Source: Euglena gracilis (lineage: Eukaryota > Euglenida > Euglenophyceae > Euglenales). Taken from it: a stretch of 64,000 nucleotides of DNA. The stretch covers positions 11,588,716 through 11,652,715 of the forward strand of contig CP154954.1 of assembly GCA_039621445.1 (NCBI GenBank). The letters run 5' to 3'. Position 1 is the stretch's first letter; every line of letters starts with the position of its first letter. Positions 22,585-35,400 of this stretch are shown here, in pieces. The notes beneath the pieces were generated by a model, which was not told the origin of the DNA, made no database searches, and saw only the letters and a list, made by a program, of their open reading frames with translations. Position numbers and translations under genes: made by a program.

Positions 22585-22790
22585 CCGCTTCAGTAGCCGC
22601 ATCTCACATTTGCTCCAGTAGCCGCATCTCACATTTGCTCCAGTAGCCGCATTCACTCCAGTAGCTGTATCCACCGCATCCAGTAGCCGCATACCGCATC
22701 CACTACAGTAGCCGAATACACCGCAACCAGTAGCCACATCCGCTCCAGTTGCCGAATCCGCCGCATCCACTACCAGCACTCTGCATCCAC
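22585..22790. repeat. ccagtagccgcatc minisatellite
   Basis: About ten irregular units of 14-20 bp built on cagtagccgcat. Confidence 0.85.
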
Positions 22791-24572
22791 TCTTTTATCC
22801 GTATCCCCACATCTGCACATCCGCGAGCCAAATCTCACACCATTTTGTGTCAAAAATCGTCAAAACGGACCAAAAATAAACAAAAAAAGCCGAAAATGCC
22901 TTAAAATGGCCAAAAAAAAGCCAAAAACAGACCAAAACAGGAGAAAATGGCCTAAAATGACCAAAAGGTGGGCAGAGAACGGTCAGAAAATGGGCGAGAA
23001 AAGGTCAACATGCCATCGCCCTGCATCGCCCTGCATTGGATCCCCACCTTTGGCCTCCAAAATTCCCGCATCGCCCTGCATCGTCGACGGTGCTTGCCCT
23101 CCGAGTGTATTAAAAAATGCACCGACAGAATTGAGTGAAGAAGCCCCAGCTTCATTCCGGGCAATTGCTTCCCCATAAACGATGCCAAGAGCAAGAGGGG
23201 GTGAACTTGCCTGATAGCTGGCTGCCGGCACAAATGTTTTGAGCGTATTCTTCCAAAATTTGCCTAAAACAGGATATTGCCTAGGGACCCGGGGGGGTCC
23301 ACTGGGTTGCCATTTTGCTAGACACTGGAAAAAAGGGACTAGCTAGGGTTCAGGGGGTTATCTCCACTGGAATAAAAAGTCCTCTGGCACTGAATCCGAG
23401 GTGGAAGAGATTTTTTAATGTGTTTTTTTCTGGCTTAGTTTGTTCAAAAAAAACCAAAATGCCCAAAAATGGCCATTTTTGGCCATTTTTGGGAGTTAAA
23501 TTTTTTTGGTGTTTTGCGCCGGTCATTGGAAAGATATTTCCACTAGCCAACTCAACTAGCAGACCCCCGGGGGTCCACTAAGATGTCCACCAGCCAAATT
23601 TGGACGAGCTGCGGTCCAGCCCCCCCCCCCCCCTCAGCGAACCCGTAAGCACAGGCTGGCCTCAAACACACACCTGACAGTGCATGCGTAACGCAATATG
23701 GGCAGCCGCAGCCCAGACAGTGCAAGCAGCTGCTGCAACAGCAAGGATGCTCTGCGGGAGAGGAAGATTAATCAGACCAACCCATGAGGATATGCTGCGC
23801 TCTGCATTCATATACCAAACCTACACGGACACAATATCTCTTAAACAGCAACTTCAATATACAGCGATCTGTATATTGAAAATTATACACATTGCATACG
23901 TATTATATATTGCATATTATTTCTGAGTTAAAAAGAGGCCTGGAGGGTACACCGGGGATATGCCAACCTGAGGCAGCCGGGAGAACCACGCACTGGAGCA
24001 TTGGGCCTGGCCGTCAGCGATGGAGCGCGGCACTGCAGGGGGAAATGCATGGCGAATGTGGTGGTGCTGGTGGCACGGAATGGGGCACCAGCGATGCAAA
24101 CCGCCTCATCTCTCTGGAAAGCAACAGGAAGCAAACCCTCTGCACCAGGAGCTTTGTTGCACTCCTGCCAAAATTAGAGCTTCCCCCTAAAACCATCCCC
24201 CTTCCCTGCCGTTTTTAATTTAGCAAAACCGCCCCAAAAAGCAGACCCTCCCCAAAAGCTCCCCCCATCCCAAAATGTTAAACTGACCCAAAATGGTTTT
24301 TTTTGACTTTTTCTTTTTGATTTTTACCCCCCCTATGTCCAACGACCGTGGGGGGGGGGGTCGTTGGACACAGGGGTGTGACCAAAAAGGTGTCACACGC
24401 CCGCTGACTGGCTGCAATCCGCCACTGTCCCCAAAAATGGCGAAACTCCAAGTTGGCCAACTCGAGTTGGCTTGTATTCTTCAAAATTATAGCAAATTTT
24501 TGAGCCGAGAACCCCGAAAAACCGTTCAAGGATTGTGTGTTTGACTTTTTCAAAAATATGGGTTCAAAATAT

Positions 24573-24990
24573 ATATAACCCCCCCAAATATGAAGCCTCC
24601 TGGGCTTTATATTTGGACAGAATTTCAAGACCCTCAGGGGGGGCTTTATGTTTGGGGGGGGGGGTGGCTTTATACTTGGGAGCGAAAATCAAACTTTTTC
24701 GGGTGGCCTCTATGACCTTCGGCGGCCTTCAATTGTGGTCAAATACCAATTTTATGGCAATTGTTCTGTATGTATGTATGCCAGTCGTTGTGTACCTCCT
24801 ATTCTTCGCAGGAATGTGCAAGTGTTATCCAAAACCCAAAAAATTTCTACTTTTTCCTGAATGACACCAGCTTCTGGCTCCAATTCAGGGGGGGGCTTTA
24901 TATTTGGGCGGCAAAAAACAAACCCCTTGGGGGGTTGGGGGGGTCTTTATGTTTGGGGGGGGGGGGGCTTTATATTTGGGGGGGTTTATT
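24573..24990. repeat. tatatttgggg element, copy 1
   Basis: Contains ggctttatatttgg units in both orientations and the stretch gaccttcggcggccttcaat. The same stretch recurs at 49.53 kb. Confidence 0.8.
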
Positions 24991-26214
24991 TGGCTTGGTC
25001 TCGCTGGAACGATGTGCCGGGGTTCCCACTCCCCCCCCCTAAGGGTCCAGCCAGCCAGCACCTGTTTTCCGGCAGCCCTGCCCAGCCAGGTTCTGCTGAA
25101 ATAGAGTAGAGCACCTTAAGGCATCCCCTGGTCTGAACCTCATGCAAAGTGAAAAACATTACACGCACGCCCGCACAGGCAATACCGAACCTGGGAAAGG
25201 GACTGAAACTGGGCGAGAAGATGCCGCACCGACGTTGTCCGACCCGTAGCCGGCTGGGTGTGTGGGTCTGGCCAGAGTTTGACGTCAGCTTTGGATTAAC
25301 ATTGGCAAACCTCCGATTGTGCGACACGGATTTTTGTTATGCTCTGTGATGAACAACACTCGGAATGGGGCCTGTGGGCCTGTGGAACTCTGTGCAACTC
25401 TGAACGCCTCAGGGGTTTCCCTCAGTGGACCTTCACTCTGTTGGTCTTCACTCGACCTTTATGTCCAATCGGAATCAAGACAAAAGCATAAACCATTTTC
25501 AAAAGATTAATGAAAAGAATAAAAACTATTAGTGCGCAATGAGGACCGTACAGGAACGTGGGTGGAGTGGTCAACCCCCGACGTGGCGCGATGGGGGAGG
25601 GGGACCCCGCAGCCACAGCAACAGCATGTCGTGAAGGTTTGTTTGACCTTAAAATCAGCGCCAACACCAATCAACACCAGCGGGGTGGCGGTGGGGATCA
25701 ACCTCCGCGCCCACAGCACCAGGCAGATTCTCTGAGGCCAATGAGCATAGGGTGGACAAATCCCCCCCCCCCTGTGAAAAGGACGGCATGGGCGTTAAAC
25801 CCGGGGCTCGGCTCAACCTTGTGTTGCGCGTTACGCCGACGGCCAGCCGACACGGCCAGGGCTGTGGAAAGTGGTCACGCCCCGTGCGTGGCTTCAAAAC
25901 AGCTAACCCCCCCCCCCGGCTTTTCTAAATCTAAAAATTCTAAAAATTTTGATGGCATTTCCAAAAAAAATCGACAAAAATCACGCAGGTAGGGTCCCAA
26001 TATAAGCACAGCCCCCGCTGCCAGAGACGGCGGTCCACCACAAGCGCACCCGTGCTTCTAGTGTAGTGCGGGGGGGGGGGGGCGTAACAGGAGTCGGCTT
26101 GGGAGAGGGGACGGTTGCTAAAATGGAAATTTGCAGAGGTCGAACCACCACAGCAAATTTGATTTTGAGCCCCTGTGGATGGAGCATGGATTCGGGGGTG
26201 TAGTGGCGTTAGTT

Positions 26215-26350
26215 CGTGCAAGGCGAACACTGCCCCATTTAAATGCGAGGGGTGTGCTGATTTTTAGACCGTATTTTCGGACCCTCAGGAGGGTGAATTT
26301 ATTTGGGCATTGCGCCCTTTGCTTTGGGCAGGTTGGGAGGTTTAAATGAG
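26215..26350. repeat. Degenerate cttattagggca-type element
   Basis: atttttagaccgtattttcg and aggagggtgaatttatttgg resemble the 40.2 and 45.2 kb families (ttaaggacgtagtttcggac; gcgcacttattagggc). Confidence 0.5.
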
Positions 26351-28399
26351 TGGTGCTCACTTTAATGGCCACAGGCCTTGGCCTTGCTCTTTCGATTGTG
26401 ACTTTGGTGAAATAAATGTTCTTTTTGAATTAATCAGTCTCCCTCCTGAATATAGACCCTCAAGGTCTTTGTTAGACAACCAAACATAGAACCATTTTTG
26501 CAAGAGACACGTAACACGCATGGCAAAACTTTTGGTGTATTTTTTTTTGATGTTCCTGCCCTCACTCCATAAACTGTGACACTCACTGTGACACTCCATA
26601 AAACCAGGTTGCTGAGTCCAGGCCTGGAAAGCCATCTTCCGGGGGGTGGGGTTATGGGAACAATTGAAATAGTGTCCAAATCATCACAAATGGCTAAATG
26701 CTAAGGAAAAGTGGTTGTGTTCGGGTGGATAAAATTTCCGACATACACCCTCCCATTACAGTATAAAGCTGCTTGAGAGTCTTGAAGTGAAACTCTGTCC
26801 AAACATTGAGCCAAGTGGGTCATAGGTGTTTAAATAAAATAATGTGTTACCCCACGCCTGGAAAATGTCACTTGACAGACAGGCCAGCTTTGGGATTCTG
26901 GGATTCTGGCAGCTTTGGCCGGTGGCATGAACTTTAACAGCGAGTGTCCCAGATATCGCTGATGCTCAAGGTTGGCCAGTCCCGGACAGTTTCCTTGGCA
27001 CCACAGTTTTCCATTTCCATGGGGGGGGGTGAAAACAACAACCCTGATCGTGGGGAGTAGCCATAATGTGCAAACGTCATCACCACCGCGATGATGACGC
27101 ACAGTTGTAGACCAACCATGCCTGAGCAGAGCAGAAAGAAAAACACAAAAGATGCTCATCTGAGAAGAACATGAAGAATATGAATGGGGTTTCTGGGCTT
27201 CATCTTTTTTTTTTTGCATAAAAGAACCATGCAAGCTCCATACGCCCCCCCTGGTTTTGCAGTTAGGCAGAATAGAGGAGGGGCTGGTAACCTCCCTACT
27301 GAAAGGACATATACTCTTTCTGAGTCTGAGACAACTGCCCTTTCATGCCCGAGGTGGGTTCGTATTCATTTTACCGCCAAAATTTCTTCAGGGGTAAATC
27401 AGGCAGCCGAAATGACGAGTCATGAAAAGAATGAAACAGGGGTGATTGGGGACATGCCAAGTTGCTGCTTGAACACCATGGATGACGCTGAATCACTTTG
27501 CTGTCACACCATCGGAGAAGGCACGGGTGGCGGGCTGTACCTGTGGAAAAAGAATAGAACACAACAACCAACCTTGACCCCGTTTTTCACCAACCCCAGT
27601 TAGAGGACACGATGCCTTGGCGTGGTCTCGCTGGTCTTCCATCCAGTAAACCATCAGTCGATGCTTGGATTCGCACTTCTTTTCCATTCCTTCTGATGAC
27701 ATGCCCATCTCAGGCAGAAGGACCCCCTAATGATGCCATTTTCATATGGGGTGGAAGCGGGAACCCATTTCCCTCCTGGCGCTGGTCCACCGCTTCTCTT
27801 TGGATTAGGCCATGCTGAATTGCTTACCGAATCTGTGGGGTGGGGGACAGGGGTCACTCTCCACGTTCAAAACCAGGCATTCCAAAACCAGGCATTCACT
27901 TTATAAAACCAGCCACCCACTTCCTTTTCCCCCCGAGGAGGTTGGCAGGTTTGCACCCCGGGCCAAAAATGGCTCAAAAAGTCAATGTATTTTTTGATCA
28001 AAACCCACGAAAATGTTCTGGCGCCTGTAACGCAGGGTGGGTCAGTTTAGGTCGTTCCTGGCCGAACCCCCCCCCCCCGAGTTCCGGAGCCAAAAACCAG
28101 CAGTCGCTCCGAGAAAACCAGTCAGTCATCCCCCCTGCCCTGGGGAACTTACCTTTGCGCAGATCAGAACCATGTGGCAACTGAGAACCGAGAAATCAGG
28201 AAAATTTACCCGTCGCTGTGACCAGGGAGTTCTTGTGGCTCCAGCCAATCAAAAGCCTTGCCACTTTCCCACCTTTTCCCTCTCCATTGTTGTGCTGACC
28301 AATGAATCTAACCGATCTGCGTCAAACACCGCTCAAGGCTGTCAGGGGTACCCCCTCCATTGCGGTAATTTGAACCCCACCAAGTGATTGACCAGACAG

Positions 28400-28436
28400 G
28401 CCCAGCCTAGGCTGGGCCTAGGCTGGGCCTAGGGGG
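28400..28436. repeat. ggcctaggctg palindromic tandem
   Basis: Three units of cctaggctggg; each contains the palindrome CCTAGG. Confidence 0.85.
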
Positions 28437-29373
28437 TGAGTTGCCCGGGGGTGGGGGATCCGAAACTCAGCCGGGTGGTGCTGCAGGGGAATGACATTGG
28501 AAGCCTTCAAAAAAAAATTGCGGAAAAATTGGAGAAACATTGTGGAAATTGCGGAGAAATTGCGGAAAACACAATTTTGGGAATTAGTGCACTTCTGTCT
28601 GTTGGAGGGGACTGAGAAAAAAATCATCATTAATCATTTTTGCAACATAGAGATAAGTTTTGAGCCATCATTCACATTCCAATAAAAAGGTAAAAAAGCA
28701 TGAATATGGCAATTTTGGAAACAAATTGATTCTGGAAATATGGAATTTCCTGGGTGAAAATTCCAAAACCGACAAAACAACAAACTCAGCACTGGATTCC
28801 CTTGTGAAACGTTCAAGGTATGGCTGGAAGATAGCCCGAAATGGCAGTACCCCCTTTTCCCCTTACTCGTACCCATAGAAAACCGTGGTTTGGCCCCAAA
28901 GCTGGAAACCGATTGGGGTTTCCCATTGCGATCCCCGGGATACCTATTCCGATGTGCCGTCGGATTCGTGCTCACAGGTGTGAAAACCATGCGGATATCA
29001 AAAAAACATTCCGTAACAGTTTTGGAGGGGCGAAACACACCTTGCGTTCCATCTCATGTTCATGCAGAAAAAATTGCGGAAAGGGAAAAAAATTGCAGAA
29101 AATTGCGGAAAACTGTGGAAATTGCAGAAATTGTGCATATTAATACGCTTGGCTGCTGACTGGATAAAAGGTGTTGGTTGGTTGGATCCCTCAGGGTGGG
29201 AGGGCAAGATGAGGTCCGGCTTACTGACAGTGCGCAGTGCGGACCAACAACTTGAACGCATGAAACGCGAACACCAGAGATCACACCCTGATCTGGGGTT
29301 TCATGCCGGGGGCCAACACTGGCCGGGCGGCAGTGGGGCACGCGTGGCGTCGCATGACACAAGGCGCACGCGA

Positions 29374-29486
29374 TCAGTCCGCGCCCGCCTGCGGGACCGG
29401 GCTGAGCACGCGCAGGCCTTGGTCCAGCGTGACCACCATGGCAAAGGGGAACACGTCGGGCTGCTGACACAGGTCGATGTCCCCGT
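29374..29486 (-). CDS. comB: comB terminal exon
   Basis: Codes GDIDLCQQPDVFPF then AMVVTLDQGLRV and SPVPQAGAD before TGA. The DI.LC...D.F..V pattern is the C-terminal signature of ComB. It joins exon 7 through a split Asp codon. There is no AG at its start; the intron ends TCTCCCC. Confidence 0.88.
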
Positions 29487-32400
29487 GGGGAGAGGGAGTG
29501 GCTCCTTGCCTCCCGGTTTCTTTTCTCTCGTTCAATCTTAATTTCAATAACCCCCCCCCCAAAATTAGACCCCCCCATAAAATGGACCCCCCAAAAATAA
29601 GACGCCCCCCTGGCCGGTCCGAGCAAAAATCCATGAAATGGACCCCCCCCATAAATAAGACCCCCCCCTGCCAGCGCGAAGCGCCGGATTTTTGAAAAAT
29701 AGGACATTTTGGGGGGGGAATCTGCCCAGGGTTCGATATAAGGAGGGGGGGGTGGTCCGGACCCCCCGTAGATATAGGGCGGGGGGGGGGTCCGGACCCC
29801 CCCCTGCGGGCCAGGAGGGGGGGGACACCCCCCCACCTAAACAGTGGCGCGGTCAGGGTGACCGATTTTCGGCCCGGCGCGAAACGCCGGGCCGAAAAAT
29901 TTTGACCCCCCAAAACGACCAAAAGTGCCATTTTGGGCACTTTTTGGGCAAAAATTGGCCAAAAATGCAAAAAAATTTCGGCGCGAAGCGCCGGAGGAAA
30001 AAATTGACCCTTTTTTGGGGGGGGGTCCCGGGAACCCCCTGAGGGTCGGTCCGGACCCCCCTTGCAGGTGGGGGGGGTGGTCCGGACCCCCCCCTGCGGG
30101 CCAGGAGGGGGGGGGGTGGGGGGGACACCCCCCCACCTAAACCATGTACGCCCTCCTTATATCGAACCCTGAATCTGCCATTGGGACAGTTTTCACACAA
30201 TTCAGCATATTTTCTCATATTGTCTGGCGCGAAGTGCCGAATTTTTCGAAAATTGGTATTTTGGGGGGCATTTTTGGACATTTTGGGGGGGCCGAAAATT
30301 TTTCCAGCAAAATCCATAAAATGCCCCCCCCCCCATGAATAAGACCCCCCCTCGGGCTTTCCAGCAACCGACCCATGAAATGGACCCCCGGTCTTATTTT
30401 GGGGGGGGGGGGTTACGCTTATTTGTTTGCTTTGATTATTTTTATCATTTTTGGTCGTATCGTTCCATTGGTATCGCTTTGTGCGAGTCGTGCAATTTAT
30501 CCCTCCTTCAGTGAAAGCATGCAGAGAGGCTCAGCTGAGATGTAGAAAATGCAAACTATGGGAAGTGATTCAACTTCGAGGTCCCTCTGCCCCTAGATTC
30601 TTGATTACAAAATTATTCGATTATATTGACCCCAGGGGATCGGGGTTTCAGAGTGCCCTGGTGTTTCTGCCAGACAGATACCCCCCGGAAGTCAATGCCT
30701 GCCTGATTGTGGCCGTTTCTGGGCTTTCGGAGCCTTCGACACCGGAGTGCCTTGCCAAATGCCCCGGCACTTTTGAAGACGTGCCCTATCTCCCCCCGAT
30801 CCAGGTGCCTCGGGGTGCCTGCCAGGCAGACACCTCCCCCCCCTCAATGCAGGGCCAGCTCCACCTTAAAATTTGGCCTGGGTTTGGAATCGGGTGCAGC
30901 GGCGAAGCCCGCTCCCTCGGCCGAAGTTGGGCCGCAAGTCGTCCGGGATCGCCTGGCCGCTGACTGCCATGTAGTCCGGCCGCCACGTCAGGAAGTCCCG
31001 CACGTCTGCCGGCTGTCCCACCCAGGGCATCGCCTGACGAACCCCGCCCCCCCCCCCCCCGGCTGGCCACGTTTGGTCCACCCCCCCCCCTGCCCCGCCA
31101 CCCAAACGGCTGGCTGTGACTGACCCGGCCTCGCCCACCGGCTAGCCAGCCCTGGCCGGATGGGTCGATGTGGAGCAGGGGAACTTGAACCTGAACTTGA
31201 AATTTGAAATCAATTTCAAATTTCGAATTTAAAATTCAATTTGAGAAAAATTCTTGCACACTCAAATCTTTTTGAGAACATGTGCGGCGATGGCCTTGCC
31301 CCCGCAGGAGGGCGGCGAGGAACTCGGCGCAGGCAGGCGGGGCCCCCTGCCCCATGCTGGGGCACGAAACGGCGCGAGAGGCGGGGCTGTGTTCGGCGGG
31401 CGGGACGACCGCGTACCGTTTGAAAGCCACTTTCTGTGTTGGGCAGGAATGCCTGCCACGCACCTCGCCTTGCTGGCCGGGGTCTTTCAAGAGGAAGAAA
31501 CGTCCCAGGCGGACGGAACAAAAGCAACACAAAAAGCAAAAAAAAATCGGCCAAAACCACTGAGAGGATTCGAGGCGTTTTTGGGGTATAAATTTGTCGA
31601 CGAGACAGAGACCGAAACAATGTTTCGATTGGTGGCGTTGCAGTGATAGTGAAATAGCAAAATACGCCACTAAGGATGTCTACAGATGCGGACCAAACAC
31701 AGGACACACACGCAATAGAACAAATACACATACAACATACAACACACAAACACACACACTCACACACACACAAGACAAATAGAATATATGCTCAATTGAA
31801 TTGAAGCAAGGGCCCCAGCACGATCCTCGATGCCCAGGCGGGGGTCTGACGCAGAGCACCGCGAGCTAAAAATACAAAAAAAAGCAAAGTGTGTGCTCAT
31901 GTTCGTCTTCAAACTGGACTGCCTTTTTGCCAACGTTGCCCAGGAGAAATAGCCTCCCATGAAAGCTGTTTTTTTACCAACCCCGGGGGGGAGGGGGAGG
32001 GAGGAGAAATAGCCGGGGGGAGGGGGGTCCGGAGAGCCTGTGAGGGAGGCAGGCACATTCCTTTGAAAATAGGCCATTTTTGGCTCCCCGGCGCCTTCGG
32101 CGCCGGGGTTGTGCTCGGGCACTTTTGGCTGTGTGCCATACCCCCCCCCCCCCGGGGGTCGGATTTGGAGTGCCTTGGAGTGCCTGCCCAGGCAGGCCCC
32201 CCCCCCCCCCGGGGTGGGGTCAGCACCCGACTAAAATACGGCCTGCTCCCATGACTGACCCCCCCCCCGCAGGAAATTGTAACCTGACAGATTGGCCGGT
32301 ACCGGGGACCCTGACAATTTCCCGGGCAGGACCCTGACAGGTTCTCGGGCATGACAGTATTTGGCATCGGACCAACATTTTGGGCGGTTAGCTTGGAGAG

Positions 32401-35400
32401 AGCCCTATGGTGCCCTGGGGGCCGTCAAGCTTCACCCCCGTCATCACCATCGAGACAGACACTGGCTCGGGGACATGCCACCGCTCACCGCGGTGCACCT
32501 CGATTCCCAATTCACACAGACCAGACATCCATTTAATGTGGTTCACAAAAGGCGTGTGAACCACAACATTTTTTTTGGGTGTTCACAGATGAACCACAAA
32601 AAATTTCGTGGTGTACACAAATGAGCGGCAGCCTTCCTTTTGGTGTCCACAAATCCCGCAAAAAAAACTTTGGCGTCCACAAAAATTTTGATCTCCAGAA
32701 GACTTGATTCAGAATCATAAAAAATTAAGCAATTTTAAAACTAAAAGTGGACTGATCTGTTGATACTTTAGACAACAAAGCGGCCACTCTGGTAGGGCGG
32801 ACACTTTGGGAGTCAAATTTTGCCTTTGGCGCCTTTTGGGTCAAAAGAAATAGCCACGTTGAGGGTAAACCAAAGTTTGCAACGCTACTGCCTGCGTTCA
32901 GGGCGGGACAGGGATCAATGGGAAGGACTGGTGGCAGAGCCACCCTCACTTGGTTGCCTGGGGGGAGTCTGGCATGCCTGCCTCTGTGCTCGCTTACTTG
33001 TCAGGTTACAGTTTCCCACGGGGAGGCGGGGGGGCTTTTGTTGTGTAACAGGTCCCTGAGGTGACAGGTCATAGAGTACGGGGTTTAGGTGACAGTTTCC
33101 CGGGAGGGGGTAGGAACCACAGAAATTTGGGTTCACAACGGCTCCAAAAGTACAGTTTCAAGTTTGTGGTTATGAATCAAAAGCCCAAAAAATGAGCGGA
33201 CGTGGCGGAGGAGACCTCCGTGCATCATCCACAGGGCGGCCGGAATTCCCATGTCTCCCGGGAATCGATAGGGGCGGACCCGGCAGTCACCCGAAAAGGG
33301 GGTAGGTCGAAACAGGCCAGCTGGCGCTGAGCGTCGGGTGGTGGGCTCTACTGATTGGCTGGGTTCAACAAAGCTTCCATTCAATGCAGGGTGGTCCTTA
33401 ACAGGGCGCTGCTTGACGACCCCCAGGTGGGAGTTTTCTTCATTGAACTTTTATTTCACAGGTGGGCGTTATTATTCTTCACTTTATGTTCAATTTTAAA
33501 TCCTTTAAAGTTCATTTTCTTTAATTGCCATTTCATTTTTCATATTTTTTGGGGTACCCCATCCCGGAAACTGTGGGGTCCTACTCAGAGCACGGCCAGG
33601 CACAGTAGCCCAGCAGTGGCAGTGGCCGGACGAGGCGGCCGCGTACTGCAACACGTGGCGCGCGGTGGCGGTGGCGACGGCGAACGAGGCGGTCAGCAGC
33701 AGCGCTGCGCCGGCCGCCCGGACGACGCCCTGCGTGCCCGCCGTCGTGCGCTGGATCGGCCCCGCCCCACCGCCCACTGCAAGGGCTGCCCGACCCCCTT
33801 TTTTGATTTGTGAAGAACTTGGTCATTGATGTTTTTGATTTAACTTTATTTTGATTTTTGACTTTTTTCCATTTTATTTTTATTTAAATTTATTTATTAG
33901 CTATTACTTGCAAGTTGTTTAAATTTATTTAAGCAATTTTAAGTTATTTTAAGTCAGTTTAAATTAAGTTAATTCAATTATTTCAATATTTTTTTAAGTC
34001 TCATTTTTCATTTTTCTGCTCTTTTTGATCCGGGGGGGGGGGGCTGGGGCATTCCCAACCCCAGCAACCCGTTGGGGCGTGCAAGAGCTTTGGAGGCACA
34101 CTCTTCGGATTTACTTTGGGATCCCAAAGAAATCGTGCCGAAGGAAAAACACAACCCCTTCCCGACGGTGGCATTCAGCAGGGGGGTGGGATGCGGACCG
34201 CAGAATTTGCTGTTTTCGGGACAATTAGAAAAAAAAGGCCCAGAAAAGCATTCAAAACAGTTGCCTTTTGTTTCGGGTCTCCACAAGGACCGGTCCCCAA
34301 AGGGAGAGGAAGAGCCCAACCCATGTCACCAGGGTCAACAAACAAACAAGGAAGTTCTCCAGTGCAGCAGGAAACAGAAACTGATGAACTGCAGAGCCTT
34401 TCACAGGTTTGACTGGCGGTTGCTGATGGCTGGCATTTGCCATCTTAGATACCTGCTCCAAGTGTTGCAGCGTCCAGCGTGCAATTGCATCGGGGCATTG
34501 TGCTTTACTTGCAAAGAGACAGCGACTACACAAAGACATGCGAACGGTTCCTGGCGAACAGCCGAGACGTTTAACCGGGACACGCACGTGCCACCCCACG
34601 GTGATTCCGTGATTCCGAATACCCGAAAGTGGCACGGCATTATCACTCGGGCCATTCATGTACGTACACATGTGACCCGTCGCGCGCCTGACGTCGCCCG
34701 GCGCGGGCGACGGGTTTGCGGGCGGCGGGGCGCCAGTGTGCAGCCCCGCAGGTTGGCCGCCTTGACCTGCACCGGCGAGTTCCAGAGGTCGAAAGTGGCA
34801 ACCGGGAGGCCGCCGACGAGTCGCACGGCACCGTTTGCATCGGCTCACACAGGCACCAGGAGTGGGGGGGGGGGGCTGGAGGGCAGTCACCTGTGGTCCG
34901 CCCTGGTCGGCTGGAGGGTGCAAACAAAAAATTGCCTCAACCTGTCTAAGTACCGGAAATGATGGGTCTGAAAGTGGGTACCCCCCTATGTCCAACAACT
35001 GGTTACCTCTGTCCTCCGACTGAGGGGGGGGGGTCGTTGGACATAGGGGGTCGTTGGGCATCAGGGGGGGGTAAGAAGTGGGGGGTGCTTAATTTTCCAA
35101 AATATGGGTAAGAACCAGGAGGTGTTGCAGAAAAAGGGAGGTCATTTGACTGCAAAAAAATGAGGCGCGAAATTCTTTTGGGGTCCACTGTTGGACTTAC
35201 AGGCATTTGGACGCAAAAATCAGGTAGACGTTTTTAAAATTTCAAAATTTCTGAAAAAAAAACATGCAAAATAAGTCTCCGCGAGAAGATGATTGTTGAA
35301 AACCGGGGGGGGGGGGTGCTGAGACGGGGAGGGGGGGTACCAGATCACGGATAATATACTACAGGTGGGAAAAACCACGGGAAATTTTTGATTTCGAAAA

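Larger units (their letters stand above)
17870..29373. other. Intergenic or 5' region between comB and the dehydrogenase
   Basis: It must contain the missing 5' exon(s) of the dehydrogenase and the comB 3' UTR. GC-richer islands at 20.64-20.9, 23.69-23.77, 24.0-24.2 and 25.56-25.9 kb have open frames but no motif I recognise. Repeats inside are listed separately. Confidence 0.5.
31379..33614 (-). other. comB intron 5 (2.2 kb, nonconventional)
   Basis: It holds a CA-rich stretch (31.69-31.77 kb), a gcgccttcggcgccgg stem (32.09-32.11 kb) with flanking G/C runs, a partial gggaaactgtca element (32.27-32.36 kb) and gtgaaccacaaa repeats (32.53-32.66 kb). No exon was seen. Confidence 0.55.

Noticed and set aside
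29374-29486. HNOBA-like (guanylyl cyclase regulatory) segment
   Set aside because: PFAMVVTLDQGLRV first looked like the haem-NO-binding-associated domain. Joined to the upstream exons it is clearly the C-terminus of ComB.
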